Made by a program: the position numbers and the translations under genes
In this document: piece by piece, positions 24,200 to 35,351 of the stretch
How positions within the stretch are numbered: the first letter of the stretch is position 1
How the letters are laid out: every line of letters starts with the position of its first letter
The notes under the pieces: generated by a model
Database searches by the model: none
The model's input: only the letters and a program-made list of their open reading frames with translations
What the model was told of the DNA's origin: nothing
From: Budorcas taxicolor
Lineage: Eukaryota > Chordata > Mammalia > Artiodactyla > Bovidae
DNA length: 64,000 nt
Reading direction: 5' to 3'
NCBI RefSeq assembly: GCF_023091745.1
Contig: NC_068912.1
Coordinates: forward strand, 106,385,567 to 106,449,566

Positions 24200-25450
24200 G
24201 AATTTCGTTCTAAATGCTAACCACCACCAGGAGCCCTGGGTCCTAAATGACGCTGGGTGGGGCCGAGAGTCCAGACCGCTCTGTCTGCCCCCAGGTCCTG
24301 CCTCTCCTTTGCCGGGCCTGGCAGAGGAAGCGCGGGAAGGAGCTGCCAGGCCAGGGCTTGGCGGCAAAGCTGCTTGTGCGCGGGAGGCCAGAGCCACGCC
24401 CTGGCACCTGGCAGGCAGCCCGGCCCCACCGTTGAGAAAATACCTGGAACAAAGGAATCCTCCCGCCACAACTGGCCGCCTCTCCTGTGCCTGCAGCGCC
24501 CAGGCTGAGGAATCTGACCTCCGGGCCAGCCCAGGCCAGGTCCTTACATGGCCTCAGGAGGCCCAGCCGGGAATACCTGCCTGGCTCTCTGCAGTGGGCA
24601 TCCCATGGGGAGCTCTTCTTCTCACCCCATTTCCACCCAGGGGCCCTTTGGGGCTGCCTGGACTTCCAGTTACTGCCACTCTGCCCCAAGGTGTCTTCAG
24701 ATTGTCCCAGGAGAGTGAAAGGTAGAGGACTCTGGACACCCCCTCAGGGTAGTGGCGTAGTTCTTGGGGGACATATCTTGGGCAAAGCTGGAAGCTCCTC
24801 AGAGGGGAGGTCCAGCCTCCTGAGGGGTAGCCAGCCGATGGCCCATCCCTTCTCCTTTCTCCCCTCCTTCCTGTGAGCAAGATTTCAGGAGCATGAATCT
24901 GGGCAAGAGACCACCTCACCACAGCTCTTTCGTTCAGAAAACCCCGGAGCCCCAGGTCCAGCTCCCAGTCCTAGCCAGCAGCGCACCTTTCCCCACCTCG
25001 TGCCCTAGTGACCACTGTCATCCGGACTGCTGAAGCCCGAGTGGTGCTTCTGATGGTTCAGAAAAGGAAGCTGCTTTCTCCAGGTGGACACTTCCTCTCT
25101 GGTGGAGCCTTCCTCCAGGGCCCCCAGCTGTGCCAAGTGGAGCAGGGCGTGGAGCTGGACTTCAACCCCCACTTGCTTCTTGTTTCTGTGTGTGCAGATC
25201 CAAGCTGCAGTGTCTTATGCAGAGCAACAAGGCCTGGGAGGAAAATCCCCGACCGTGACCCTCGGCCCCTGATTCCCAGGCCAAACCCTGTTCCCCTGAC
25301 CTGGATATTCCCTGGGCTGGATGAAGGAAGGCCATTCCAGAGGTGGTCCCTCTTCATGGGCCCGAACCAGCTCTAGACAGCAGGGCAAGGACTCAGGAGA
25401 GGTTCCCTAGAAAAAGTTCCCAACACCACTGAGAGAAGCCTTCTCCCAGG
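24200..25450. other. GC-rich intergenic stretch, no gene assigned
   Basis: A 214-codon open frame (24081-24725) and several on the other strand overlap here, but base composition alone explains them. The frame starts inside a MIR and has no recognisable domain. An unannotated regulatory element is possible but not shown. Confidence 0.5.
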
Positions 25451-25454
25451 CAGC

Positions 25455-25690
25455 GCCTGGTTCTGGTCCCTCTTGTGCTCCTAACTGGCTCTGCCACCTG
25501 GGTCGGTCACTATCCCTCCCTCACCCAGTTTATCCCATCGTAACATGAGAAACGGGAGGTCAGATCCCTGATACCAAGATCTCTCACCAGAAAGAAAGGC
25601 TGGAAGTTCAGGCAAACAAGGAGCCTGTGTCCGGATGTCTGGCTTCTCTCTGCCCCCTGGTGGACACAAGCAGCCTAGCACCCAGGGGGA
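25455..25690 (-). repeat. unrecognised dispersed element, copy 1, with CTCF-like motif
   Basis: The reverse complement of this stretch matches 40915-41145 at about 90% by eye over nearly 200 bases. The right end is cut by retroposon sequence at 25691. On the - strand, 25650-25665 reads GTCCACCAGGGGGCAG, which fits the CTCF consensus CCASYAGRKGGCRS without mismatch. Confidence 0.75.
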
Positions 25691-25693
25691 AAC

Positions 25694-25745
25694 GTGCTAT
25701 GTGCCAAATCATTTCAGTCCTGTTCCACTCTTTGCGACCCCATGA
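25694..25745 (-). mobile_element. BovA 3' fragment
   Basis: About 50 bases, catttcagtcctgttccact through tttgcgaccccatgaacagg, are the antisense 3' end of a BovA or BovB tail. They abut the next BovB. Confidence 0.6.
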
Positions 25746-25747
25746 AC

Positions 25748-27794
25748 AGGTATGACCTGACTCAAATGCCTTATGATTATATAGTGGAAGTGAAAAATAG
25801 ATTCAAGGGATTAGATCTGATAAACAGAGCGCCTGAAGAGCTATGGACGGAGGTTCATGACATTGTACAGGAGACAGGGATCAAGACCACCCCCAAGAAA
25901 AAGAAATGCTAAAAAGCAAAATGGCTGTCTGAGGAGGCCTTACAAATAGCTGAGAAAAGAAGAGAAGTGAAAAGCAAAGGAGAAAAGGAAAGATATACCC
26001 ATTTGAATGCAGAGTTCCAAAGAATAGCAAGGAGATAAGAAAGCCTTCCTCAGCAATCAATGCACAAAGAAATAGAGGAAAACAATAGAATGGGAAAGAC
26101 TAGCGATCTCTTCAAGAAAATCAGAGATATCAAAGGGATATTTCCTGAAAAGATGGGCACAATAAAGGACAGAAATGGTATGGACCTAACAGAAGCAGAA
26201 GATATTAAGAAGAGGTGGCAAGAATACACAGAAAAACTATACAAAAACGATTTTCATGACCCAGCTAATCGCGATGGTGTGATCACTCACCTAGAGCCAG
26301 ACATCCTGGAATGGGAAGTCAAGTGGGCCTTAGGAAGCATCATTACGAACAAAGCTAGTGGAGGTGATGGAATTCCAGTTGAGCTATTTCAAATCCTAAA
26401 AGATGATGCTGTGAAAGTGCTGCACTCAATATGCCAGCAAATTTGGAAAACACAGCAGTGGCCACAGGACTGGAAAAGGTCAGTTTTCATTCCAATCCCA
26501 AAGACAGGCAATGCCAAAGAATGCTCAAACTACCACACAGTTGCACTCATCTTACACGCTAGTAAAGCTCAAAATTCTCCAAGCCAGGCTTTAACAGTAT
26601 GTGAACTGTGAAATTCCAGATGTTCAAGCTGGTTTTAGAAAAGGCAGAGGAATCAGAGATAAAATTGCCAACATCCTCTGGATCATTGAAAAAGGAAGAG
26701 AGTTCCAGAAAAACATCTGTTTCTGCTTTATTGATTATGTCAAAGCCCTTGTGTGGATCACAATAAACAGTGAAAAATTCTGAAAGAGATGGGAATACCA
26801 GACTACCTGACCTGCCTCTTGAGAAACCTGTATGCAGGTCAGGAAGCAACAGTTAGAACTGGACATGGAGCAACAGACTGGTTCCAAATAGGAAAAGGAG
26901 TACGTCAAGGCTGTATATTGTCACCCTGCTTATTGTACATCATGAGAAACAGTGGGCTGGATGAAGCACAAGCTGGAATCAAGATTCCCGGGACAAATAT
27001 CAATAACCTCAGATATGCAGATGACACCACCCTTATGGCAGAAAGCGAAGAACTAAAGAGCCTCTTGATGAAAGTGAAAGAGGAGAGTGAAAAAGTTGGC
27101 TTAAAACTCAACATTCAGAAAACGAAGATCATGGCGTCTGGCCCCATCACATCATGGCAAATAGATGGGGAAACAGTGGAAATAGTGACAGACTTTATTT
27201 TGGGGGGCTCCAAAATCACTGCAGATGGTGATTGCAGCCATGAAATTAAAAGACACTTGCTCCTTGGAAGGAAAGTTATGACTAACCTAGACAGCATATT
27301 AAAAAGCAGAGACATTACTTTGTCAACAAAGGTCCGTCTAGTCAAAGCTCTGATTTTTCCAGTAGTCATGTATGGATGTGAGAGCTGGATTGTAAAGAAA
27401 GCTGAGTGCCGAAGAATTGCTGCTTTTGAACTGTGGTGTTGGAGAAGACTCTTGAGAGTCCCTTGGATTGCAAGGAGATCCAACCTGTCAATCCTAAAGG
27501 AAATCAGTCTTAAATATTCATTGGAAGGACTGATGCTAAAGCTGAAACTGCAATACTTTGACCACCTGATGTGAAGAACTGACTCATTGGAAAAGACCCT
27601 GATGCTGGGAAAGATTGAAGGTGGGAGAAGGGGATGACAGAGGATGAGATGGTTGGATGGCATCACCGACTCGATGGACATGAGTTTGGGTAGGCTCTGG
27701 GAGCTGGTGATGGACAAAGAGGCCTGGCGTGCTGAAGTCCATGGTGTCGCAAAGAGTCGGACACGACTGAGTGGCTGAAATGAACTGAATGTAG
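25748..27794 (+). mobile_element. BovB (RTE) LINE, 5'-truncated, ~2 kb
   Basis: The longest + strand BovB in the window. It has the pre-RT region (GNAKECSNYHTVALILHASK near 26510), then RT motifs. QGCILSPC appears near 26908 and YADDTTLMAESEELKSLLMK near 27015. The thumb/3' part (VMYGCESWIVKKAECRRIAA) follows. The longest intact frame is 261 codons (26789-27574). Several frameshifts and stops make it inactive. It lacks the endonuclease domain. It should not be annotated as a host gene. Confidence 0.92.
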
Positions 27795-27970
27795 CAGATG
27801 TAAGAGATGCCAGCTCGATCCCTGGCTGGGAAGATCCCCTGGAGGAGGAAATGGCACCCCACTCCAGTATTCATGCCTGGAGAATCCCATGGACGGGGGA
27901 GCCTGATGGGCTACAGTCCATGGGGTCGCAAAGAGTCGGACACGACTGAAGTGTCTTAGCACACGCCCTA
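27795..27970 (+). mobile_element. Bov-tA SINE, 5'-truncated
   Basis: The stretch from gatccctggctgggaagatc through GGAGGAGGAAATGGCACCCC to ACGACTGAAGTGTCTTAGCA follows directly on the BovB 3' end. Confidence 0.83.
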
Positions 27971-28125
27971 CAAGTAGTCCACTTTATTAGCTTTTTATGT
28001 ATCCTTTTCAGGTGAGTAAATACAATCAAATACAGATATGCATTCTTATTCATTCACACCTCTCTTTTACTCAAGGGAGGACATACTATACTCTGCATCT
28101 TACCTTTTTCACTTAAAAAAGTGTT

Positions 28126-28270
28126 TCGGGGACTCCTCTGGTGGCCCAGTGGCTAAGACTGTGCTCCCACTGTGGGGGCCCTGGGTTTGATCCCTGGTCA
28201 GGGAACTAGATCCTGCATGCTGCAACGAAGATCTGGTATGGGCAAATAAATAAATAAATAATTTAAAAAT
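28126..28270 (+). mobile_element. CHR SINE
   Basis: The tRNA-derived head ggggactcctctggtggccc is followed by tttgatccctggtcagggaa and an AT-rich (aaat)n tail. Confidence 0.8.
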
Positions 28271-28538
28271 ATATATTATATTTTAAAAGGTGTTCTGTAG
28301 TGTAATCAGTCCATAGAGAGCTTTCTTCTGTGAGCTTTCTAGTACATGATGGGGTGTAGCAGAGTTTATCAGCCAGTCCCTTCCTTATTACATTTGGGCT
28401 ATTTCCAGACTCTGGCTATCACAAACGAGACTGTAATGAATGATCTTACCAACCCAGGGCTGATGATTAGGCAAGAGTGTCAAGGGCACAGCAAGGGCAG
28501 GGCTGAACCAATTGTTAAAATATTTAAATGCTTGTGTG

Positions 28539-28811
28539 CTGCTGCTGCTAAGTCGCTTCAGTCGTGTCTGACTCTGTGCGACCCCATAGACAGCAGCCCA
28601 CCAGGCTCCCCCGTCCCTGGGATTCTCCAGGCAGGAACACTGGAGTGGGTTGCCATTTCCTTCTCCAATGCATGAAAGTGAAAAGTGAAAGTGAAGTTGC
28701 TCAGTCGTGTTCGACTCTTCGTTACCCCATGGACTGCAGCCTACCAGGCTCCTCCGTCCATGGGATTTTCCAGGCAAGAGTACTGGAGTGGGGTGCCATT
28801 GCTTTCTCCTG
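28539..28811 (-). mobile_element. BovA2 SINE dimer with target-site duplication
   Basis: Two antisense BovA units are joined by a caatgcatgaaagtgaaaag linker, with (gct)n at the antisense tail. The 13-base direct repeat AAATGCTTGTGTG at 28526-28538 and 28812-28824 marks the insertion. Confidence 0.92.
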
Positions 28812-28829
28812 AAATGCTTGTGTGGTGCC

Positions 28830-29460
28830 TGGTAAATAGTTACCACTGCATCTGTAACAATCAATATACTTACAAAACTCTGCTTGAATTCTTCAGTTCA
28901 AGCTGTGGTTGCAGGCTGACAGGACCTCCTGGTTGATTAGCAATGTCAGGACCAGCTGGGAGGATGGCCCATGCTGCAGGGGGACTCTGTGGCTGCACTG
29001 AGCCTTCTTTACAGAACATTTTGTATTTTAGAACATTTGCCAGTTTATCATTCTCATCTAATTATCTAGCTTCTACTGCTTGTATATATTTTAGTTTCCA
29101 CTGAGCTTTTATTGGTTCATTTTCATTCTTGTTCAGTAAGATCCATGCGCTGCTTTGATATCTGTAAATTTAAGACTTAGAGTAAAATGTTAAAAACAAA
29201 CACCAAAATGAAGAAACAAGAAATGTTGGATGGTTCTGAACATTTCTTTTAAATAGTTTAAATGTGAATCTTCCTTTCCCGGGAGGAAGAAGAAACAACC
29301 ATAATCCATCACAGCTTGGGGTAGCTTTTTATTACTGTGTCCAAATCTACCGAGACTGGAGAATTTATTGATATGCAAGAATCAGTACAAAATCAGACAA
29401 ATAATTTGCATTTCTAGAATAAAAATATTGATAGTTTTGTGCTCCAGATTATTATGGGCT
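28830..29460. other. intergenic AT-rich stretch, no gene recognised
   Basis: No protein similarity, RNA gene or recognisable young repeat was seen here. Confidence 0.5.
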
Positions 29461-29466
29461 GGGTAC

Positions 29467-29683
29467 ATGTGCTAAATCACTTCAGTTGTGCCCGACTCTT
29501 TGCAACCCCATGGACTGTAGCCTACCAGGCTCCTCTGTCCACGGGATTCTCCAGGCATGAATACTGGAGTGGGTTGTCATTTCCTTCTCCAGGGGATCTT
29601 CCCAACCCAGGGATCCAACCAGCATCTCTTACGTTTCCTGTATTGGCAGACAGGTTCTTTATCCTAGCCCCACCTGGGAAGCC
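29467..29683 (-). mobile_element. Bov-tA SINE
   Basis: A full antisense element from acttcagttgtgcccgactc to the antisense head ccccacctgggaagcc. Confidence 0.88.
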
Positions 29684-29785
29684 TGGGTAATTCAGACCTA
29701 TCTTATTTTTGAGGAAAAGTTGGACATAATCACTTAAAAATCATTTTACCTAACACCTGAATGGGTTTAAATGAGTCCATTGGGA

Positions 29786-29912
29786 ATTCCATGGTGGGCT
29801 GATGATTAGGGATCCATGCTGCCACTGCAAAGGGCATGGGTTTGATCCCTGGTTTGGGAACTAAGATCCCACAAGCAGCTTGACCACGAAAAAAGAAAGA
29901 AAGAAAGAAAGC
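29786..29912 (+). mobile_element. CHR SINE
   Basis: Head gggaattccatggtgggctg, then gggtttgatccctggtttgg, ending in a (gaaa)n tail. Confidence 0.75.
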
Positions 29913-30257
29913 ACCTCAACTCCATACCATCACAATCCCTGAAATTGTACTAAGGGCATCCTAGATTTCAAATTTCTCCAGGTGTTTGACAAAAGCAAAA
30001 CTGTAAGTCCCTTCTGGACTTAGTCTCTGGAGGGAGATAAAACTACTCTCAGCCTGAAATTGTTTCTATAAGGAATGTTCCAAATACAGTGACGACCCAG
30101 TACATGCACATACGTAAACACAAACAACAAGCACATGAGGAGTTAACGTGAACAAAATCAGTGAACAATAGATTAAAAAAAACCAGACCTCAGAGGTTTC
30201 AGATATTGGATCTATAGACATGTCTATTGTATTTTTCAAGTGTTTTTCTTTGGGGTT

Positions 30258-30618
30258 ATTTATTTTTATTTTTTGGCTGCACTGTGAGGCATAAAGGATT
30301 TTAGTTTCCTAACCTGGGACTGGGGCTTCCCAGGTGGCACCATGGTAAAGGTCCCACTTTACCATGCAGGAGACTTAAGAGATGTGGGTTTGATCCCTGG
30401 GTCAGGATCCCCTGGAGTAGAAATGGCAATCCACTCCAGTATTCTTGCCTGGAGAATCCCACAGACAGAGGAGTCTGGTGGGCTCCAGTCCATTGGGTCA
30501 CACAGAGTCAGACATGACTGAAGCAACTCAGCACACAGCACGCAACCAGGGATTGAATCCCTGCCCCCTGCAAGGGAGGCACAGAGCCCTAACCACTGGA
30601 CTGCCAGGGAAGTTGCCC
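30258..30618 (-). mobile_element. CHR SINE split by a Bov-tA
   Basis: The left part (T-rich tail, ggctgcactgtgaggcataa) and right part (attgaatccctgccccctgc, taaccactggactgccaggg) are two ends of one antisense CHR element. A Bov-tA sits between them. Confidence 0.82.
30321..30543 (+). mobile_element. Bov-tA SINE nested in a CHR SINE
   Basis: A complete element runs from tggggcttcccaggtggcac to actcagcacacagcacgc. The near-identical flanks AACCTGGGA (30311-30319) and AACCAGGGA (30544-30552) are its target-site duplication. Confidence 0.87.
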
Positions 30619-30619
30619 T

Positions 30620-30955
30620 GTATTTGTCTTTCTCTGTGTGACTTATTTCACTCAGCATAATGCCCTCCAAATCCATCCACGTTGTTGCACATGGAAAATT
30701 TTGTTCTTTCTCATGCCCCTGTAGTATTCCATTGTATATATGTACCATATCCTCTTTATCCATTCATCTGTTGATGATCTTTTCGATTGCTTCCATACCT
30801 AAGCAATTATAAATAAAGCTACTACGAAAATTGGGGTGCATGCGTGTTTTCAAATTATTTTTTTTGTTTTTTTTTCAAATATGTACCCAGGATAGAATTG
30901 CTGTTTTTAGCTTTTTGAGATACCTCCATGCTGTTTCCCACCGTGGCTGCAAGGG
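30620..30955 (-). mobile_element. L1 LINE 3' part, antisense
   Basis: Antisense ORF2 C-terminal sequence: tgacttatttcactcagcat, gtagtattccattgtatata, ttatccattcatctgttgat and tgtacccaggatagaattgc. Confidence 0.78.
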
Positions 30956-31413
30956 CCCAGCGCTTTCTGAAACAAGCAGCAAGCCAGTCTCATCCCCTGG
31001 AGAATGAATGGGCGCATCAGCCTCCTGTGGTCTCCTTGACCTGCCCTGTCATCTTTGTGATAAGCTGCAGAGACTGCTCGGTTCCAGGTAGTTTGATTGA
31101 GTCCAGCAAGGATAGACAGGGGCTCTCAGGGCCCAAGGTGGCTGCCTTTCCCAACAATACAACCCCTCAACGCTCCACATTTGTAAATGAATTCGAATTT
31201 TCACATGAATAGAACATCCTATCAGAAACTCAGATTAGACCCCATCAGCAGAAGCCCAGTCAGCCATATGAGGCCAGGCTGCACTAGTGACCTCATTCAC
31301 GAACTCCAGACTCCTGGATTCAGCCAAACATGTAAGTCCCAGAGGGATAGATAGGGGTTGTTTCAGATAACCTGAGCTTCCTTCTTTGTGCTGTAGGGGG
31401 ACTGTTCTGCTTA

Positions 31414-31535
31414 AAAGAAAGTGAAGTCGCCCAGTCGTGTCCGACTCTTTTCGACCCCATGGACTATAATAGCCCACCGGGCTCCTCCATCCATGGAATT
31501 TTCCAGGCAAGAGTACTGGAGTGGGTTGCCATTTC
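31414..31535 (-). mobile_element. BovA SINE monomer
   Basis: Antisense BovA from gaagtcgcccagtcgtgtcc to gagtactggagtgggttgcc. Confidence 0.83.
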
Positions 31536-31707
31536 ACTCAGACTATGGCATTAATTCAAATTTACATGCATACAACCATACATCCACGAGAGAGTGTAAA
31601 GCTAGACTCCTAGCCATTGCAACCACACAGGAGAGCTCAGACTGACCTGCTGACCTCGGACTTGTGCCATCTCTGTGGCTTGGTGGCTAAAGTAAAAGGT
31701 AGGTCTC

Positions 31708-31825
31708 TGGTTTTTTTTTTTTGGCCGCTCCATGCAGCTTGTGGTACCCTAGTTCCCTGATCAGGGATCGTGCCCCTGCAGAGGAAGTGCAGAGTCCTAA
31801 CCACTGGACCCTCAGGGAATTCTAG
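31708..31825 (-). mobile_element. CHR SINE
   Basis: A 12-base T run (antisense tail) is followed by ggccgctccatgcagcttgt and ctaaccactggaccctcagg, the antisense head. Confidence 0.78.
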
Positions 31826-32127
31826 GTGGGTCACTGATTATGGTCTTGGGATCCTGGTCTCTGTTGACAAGGTATGACTCACACTGCTATACAGAACTGG
31901 GGGTCCCTAGAACTACCCTTTATCTGGGAACCCAACAAAGAAAATGTGACCCCAGGGGCAGGGCAATTGTCATTAATTACAGAGGGTGATAGGTAAGTCA
32001 GAAAGCATCCCCATCCCTAGTGGGGAAGCATTCATGCCTCACTCTCCCCCACAAGCAAACATATGCCTCCAAGACTTTTGGGCTAACAGAGTGGTGCCAA
32101 GTTGGAAGCTATACATGCAGAGGTTTT

Positions 32128-32357
32128 CAAGCTTCCCTGGTGGCTCAGAGGTTAAAGTGTCTGCCTGCAATGCAGGAGACATGTGTTCGCTCCCTGGGTC
32201 AGGAAGATCCCCTGGAGAAGGAAATGGCAACCCACTCCAGTATTCTTGCCTGGAGAATCCCATGGACGGAGGAGCCTGGTGGGTTACAGTCCACAGGGTC
32301 GCAAAGAGTCGGACACGGCTGAGCGACTTCACTTCACTTCACTTCACTTCACTTCAA
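32128..32357 (+). mobile_element. Bov-tA SINE with ACTTC-repeat tail
   Basis: The tRNA-derived head agcttccctggtggctcaga is followed by the BovA part. The tail is six exact ACTTC units at 32326-32355. Confidence 0.9.
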
Positions 32358-32448
32358 GGGACTTAGGGCCAAGGACCCAGCACATTTTGTTGGAGCAAGT
32401 CAAAGAGGTTATTTGAACAAAAGCAGAGCATATAATGAACTTCAACTT

Positions 32449-32580
32449 TGGGACTTCCCTAGTGGTCCCCAGTGGTTAAGGCTCTGAGCTTTCACTGCCA
32501 AGGGCAAGGGTTCAATCCCTGGTTGGGGAACTAAGATCCCACATTCAGCATGGCCAAAAATAAAATAAAATAATAATAAA
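32449..32580 (+). mobile_element. CHR SINE
   Basis: Head gggacttccctagtggtccc, then gttcaatccctggttgggga, then an A-rich tail (aaaataaaataaaataataa). Confidence 0.82.
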
Positions 32581-32589
32581 GGAAACAAA

Positions 32590-33320
32590 CCTCCAGACTC
32601 AGCATTCAATGTTTTCAGATGACAGAATAAAGTCTTATAAAATATGCTATTAAAAAAATTATTTTGGCTTATTGAATCCTGAAACTTGGTCAAAGGATGC
32701 TTACAAAGCTATGTGAGTTGAAGACAAAAAAAAAATCAATAACATTAAGTCAATTAATCAAATATGACGTTTAAATTAATGATCTTCATGACTTGGTTGA
32801 TAATAGAGATATTCTATAATATATAAAAATCTCACACATCTACTAAACTGGAGAATATCAGTAGTAAATTTTCTAAAGAAATACTCAATTTCATTCACTG
32901 TATATTTTTTCTATTCAATTTAAATGATTTTATATAAAAATGTGGGACCTTTCTTGTTACCTAGTCCAATAAACAACTGAAATAATTAAAAAAAAAATCT
33001 TACACAGTATTATAATGGTTAGAAGAACTTTGAATATAAACAGTTAGTTTAGAACAAACTAAGACAAGTTTTAACACCAGGAACAATATCACTGCTTTTG
33101 AGCAAAAATTCTCTATTGAGAGGACACAGCACCTCATAATCATCAATTTTTTAAAATGATGAACAATTTAATGGAGAAAGTATAAGAAAAGTTTAATGTC
33201 AAATCATGGCTCAGACGACAGTATCATTTAGCTAGTGACAACGGCATTATACGAGCAACATGCTCACATTTTCTAAACACCAAAATACGATTGGGAAATT
33301 ATTAGAATGATTTGATGAAT
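32590..33320. other. AT-rich intergenic stretch, nothing recognised
   Basis: No open frame with similarity, no splice-flanked exon and no young repeat is seen. Low GC suggests old LINE debris, but I cannot align it. Confidence 0.5.
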
Positions 33321-33324
33321 AGGT

Positions 33325-33530
33325 TGCGTACGTGCAATCATGTCTGGCTCTTTGTGACCCCACTGGGCTGTTGACCACCGGGCTCCTCTGTCCAAGGAAA
33401 TTTTCCAGGCAAGAATACTGGAGTGGGTGGCCATTTCTTCCTCCAGGGGGTCTTCCAGAGCCAGGGGTAGAACTCGCACCTCCTGCATTGGCAGGTGGAT
33501 TCTTCACCACTGAGCCACCTGGGAAGCCCA
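33325..33530 (-). mobile_element. Bov-tA SINE
   Basis: Antisense element ending in the head ttcaccactgagccacctgg gaagccc. Its BovA part is more diverged than most here. Confidence 0.85.
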
Positions 33531-33699
33531 TAACAGGTAGGTTATCACCTACAATTTGCATCACTTGTTAGTCATAGAAGACATAAGTGTAGATAAAAGG
33601 GAATATTTTAGAATTATTGCTGTACAAGCATATAGACACAGACATGTTAATGATCATATCCACTTGTCATATATTTTCAATATTACCCTTTTATATTTG

Positions 33700-34004
33700 T
33701 CATTTCTCAGTGCAGAGACGTGTCTATACAGTAAATTCTCACAAGAAGGATTGCTGAGTCTAAGTGCAAAAGCATTTAAAATTTTGATAGATACTGTCAA
33801 ATTGCCCTTGGTAGAGATTGTACTATTTTTGTACTCCCATCAGGAATTTACGAGTACCTGTTTCCTCACAGTCTCATCACAGCTGTATTGATAAAATTTT
33901 TGATTTTTTTTTTGTTCTTTTGAAAGGTGTGAAATTTTAGCTCAATGTAATTAAAATTTATACTTTTCTTATTATGAATGAAGTTGGCACATTTTGGTAT
34001 ATTT
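33700..34004 (-). mobile_element. old L1 relic, interrupted by BovB
   Basis: The sequence gtcaaattgcccttggtaga and gtacctgtttcctcacagtc resembles antisense old L1. It appears to resume at about 34915 after the BovB insertion. Family and edges are uncertain. Confidence 0.4.
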
Positions 34005-34015
34005 AAAGATTGCTT

Positions 34016-34903
34016 CCTGATGTTCAAGCTGGTTTTAGAAAAGGCAGAGGAACCAGAGATCAAATTGCCAACATCCGCTGGATCATGGAAAAAGCAAGAG
34101 AGTTCCAGAAAAACATCTAATTCTGCTTTCTTGACTATGCCAAAGCCTTTGACTGTGTGGATCACAAGAAACTGTGGAAAATTCTAAAAGAGATGGGAAT
34201 ACCAGACCACCTGACCTGCCTCTTGAGAAATCTGTATGCAGGTCAGGAAGCAACAGTTAGAACTGGACATGGAACAACAGACTGGTTCCAAATAGGAAAA
34301 GGAGTACGTCAAGGCTGTATATTGTCACCCTGCTTATTTAACTTCTATGCAGAGTACATCATGAGAAACGCTGGACTGGAAGAAACACAAGCTGGAATCA
34401 AGATTGCTGGGAGAAATATCAATACCCTCAGATATGCAGATGACACCACCCTTATGGCAGAAAGTGAAGAGGAACTAAAAAGCCTCTTGATGAAAATGAA
34501 AGAGGAGAGTGAAAAAGTTGGCTTAAAGCTCAACATTCAGAAAACGAAGATCATGGCATCCGGTCCCATCACTTCATGGGAAATAGATGGGGAAACAATG
34601 GAAACAGTGTCAGACTTTATTTTTGGGGGCTCCAAAATCACTGCAGATGAAAGTCACTGCATGACTGCAGCCATGAAATTAAAAGATGCTTACTCCATGG
34701 AAGGAAAGCTATGACCAACCTAGATAGCATATTCAAAAGCAGAGACATTACTTTGCTGACTAAGGTCCATCTGGTCAAGGCTATGGTTTTTCCAGTGGTC
34801 ATGTATGGATGTGAGAGTTGGACTGTGAAGAAGGCAGAGCGCCGAAGAATTGCTGCTTTTGAACTGTGGTGTTGGAGAAGACTCTTGAGAGTCCCTTGAA
34901 TTG
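34016..34903 (+). mobile_element. BovB LINE internal fragment with target-site duplication
   Basis: It starts at gatgttcaagctggttttag and carries RT motifs QGCILSPCLFNFYAEYIMRN (near 34310-34370) and YADDTTLMAESEEEL. It stops at cttgagagtccctt, well short of the BovB 3' end. The 11-base direct repeat AAAGATTGCTT lies at 34005-34015 and 34904-34914. The copy is thus both 5'- and 3'-truncated yet bounded by a target-site duplication. A taa stop lies within AACATCTAATTC. Confidence 0.88.
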
Positions 34904-35091
34904 AAAGATTGCTTGCATCTCTTTTCTTGTGAACTGTATATTGATGAAGGTCATGTCAAGCATATTAAATTTTATTATTATTTTTTATTTTTATTTTTTT
35001 AATTCTAACAGCAATAGGAAGGTGTGATAGGGTTACTTGTTGGGAATAAATATACCCAGATTTGCACTTTAAAATAGCACCTCTTGGACTT

Positions 35092-35220
35092 CTCTGGCTA
35101 TCCAGTGGTTAAGACTCCATGCTTCCAATGCACGGGGTATGGGTTTCATCCCTGGACAGGGAACTAAGATCCTGCATGTTGTATGATGCGGCCAAATAAA
35201 ATAAATAAATAAATAAAATA
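35092..35220 (+). mobile_element. CHR SINE
   Basis: Head ttggacttctctggctatcc, then gtttcatccctggacaggga, ending in an (aaat)n tail. Confidence 0.8.
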
Positions 35221-35351
35221 GAGCAAGCACCTGTGCAGCTATATCCTAAATCTTCTCCCTTCACAGTATCCTGTTTCCCTGCAAAGAACAGTGCAAAATT
35301 CCCAGAAGCCTGGAGAGATGGAATTCTGAGCACAGAAGAAGTGTCCTTGGA

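Noticed and set aside
24081..24725. 214-codon open frame in GC-rich DNA
   Set aside because: It begins inside a MIR, has no recognisable domain, overlaps open frames on the other strand and is explained by GC content.
26060..27574. Long frames (183 and 261 codons) resembling reverse transcriptase
   Set aside because: They are pieces of a broken BovB LINE, not a host gene or a separate retron-like system.
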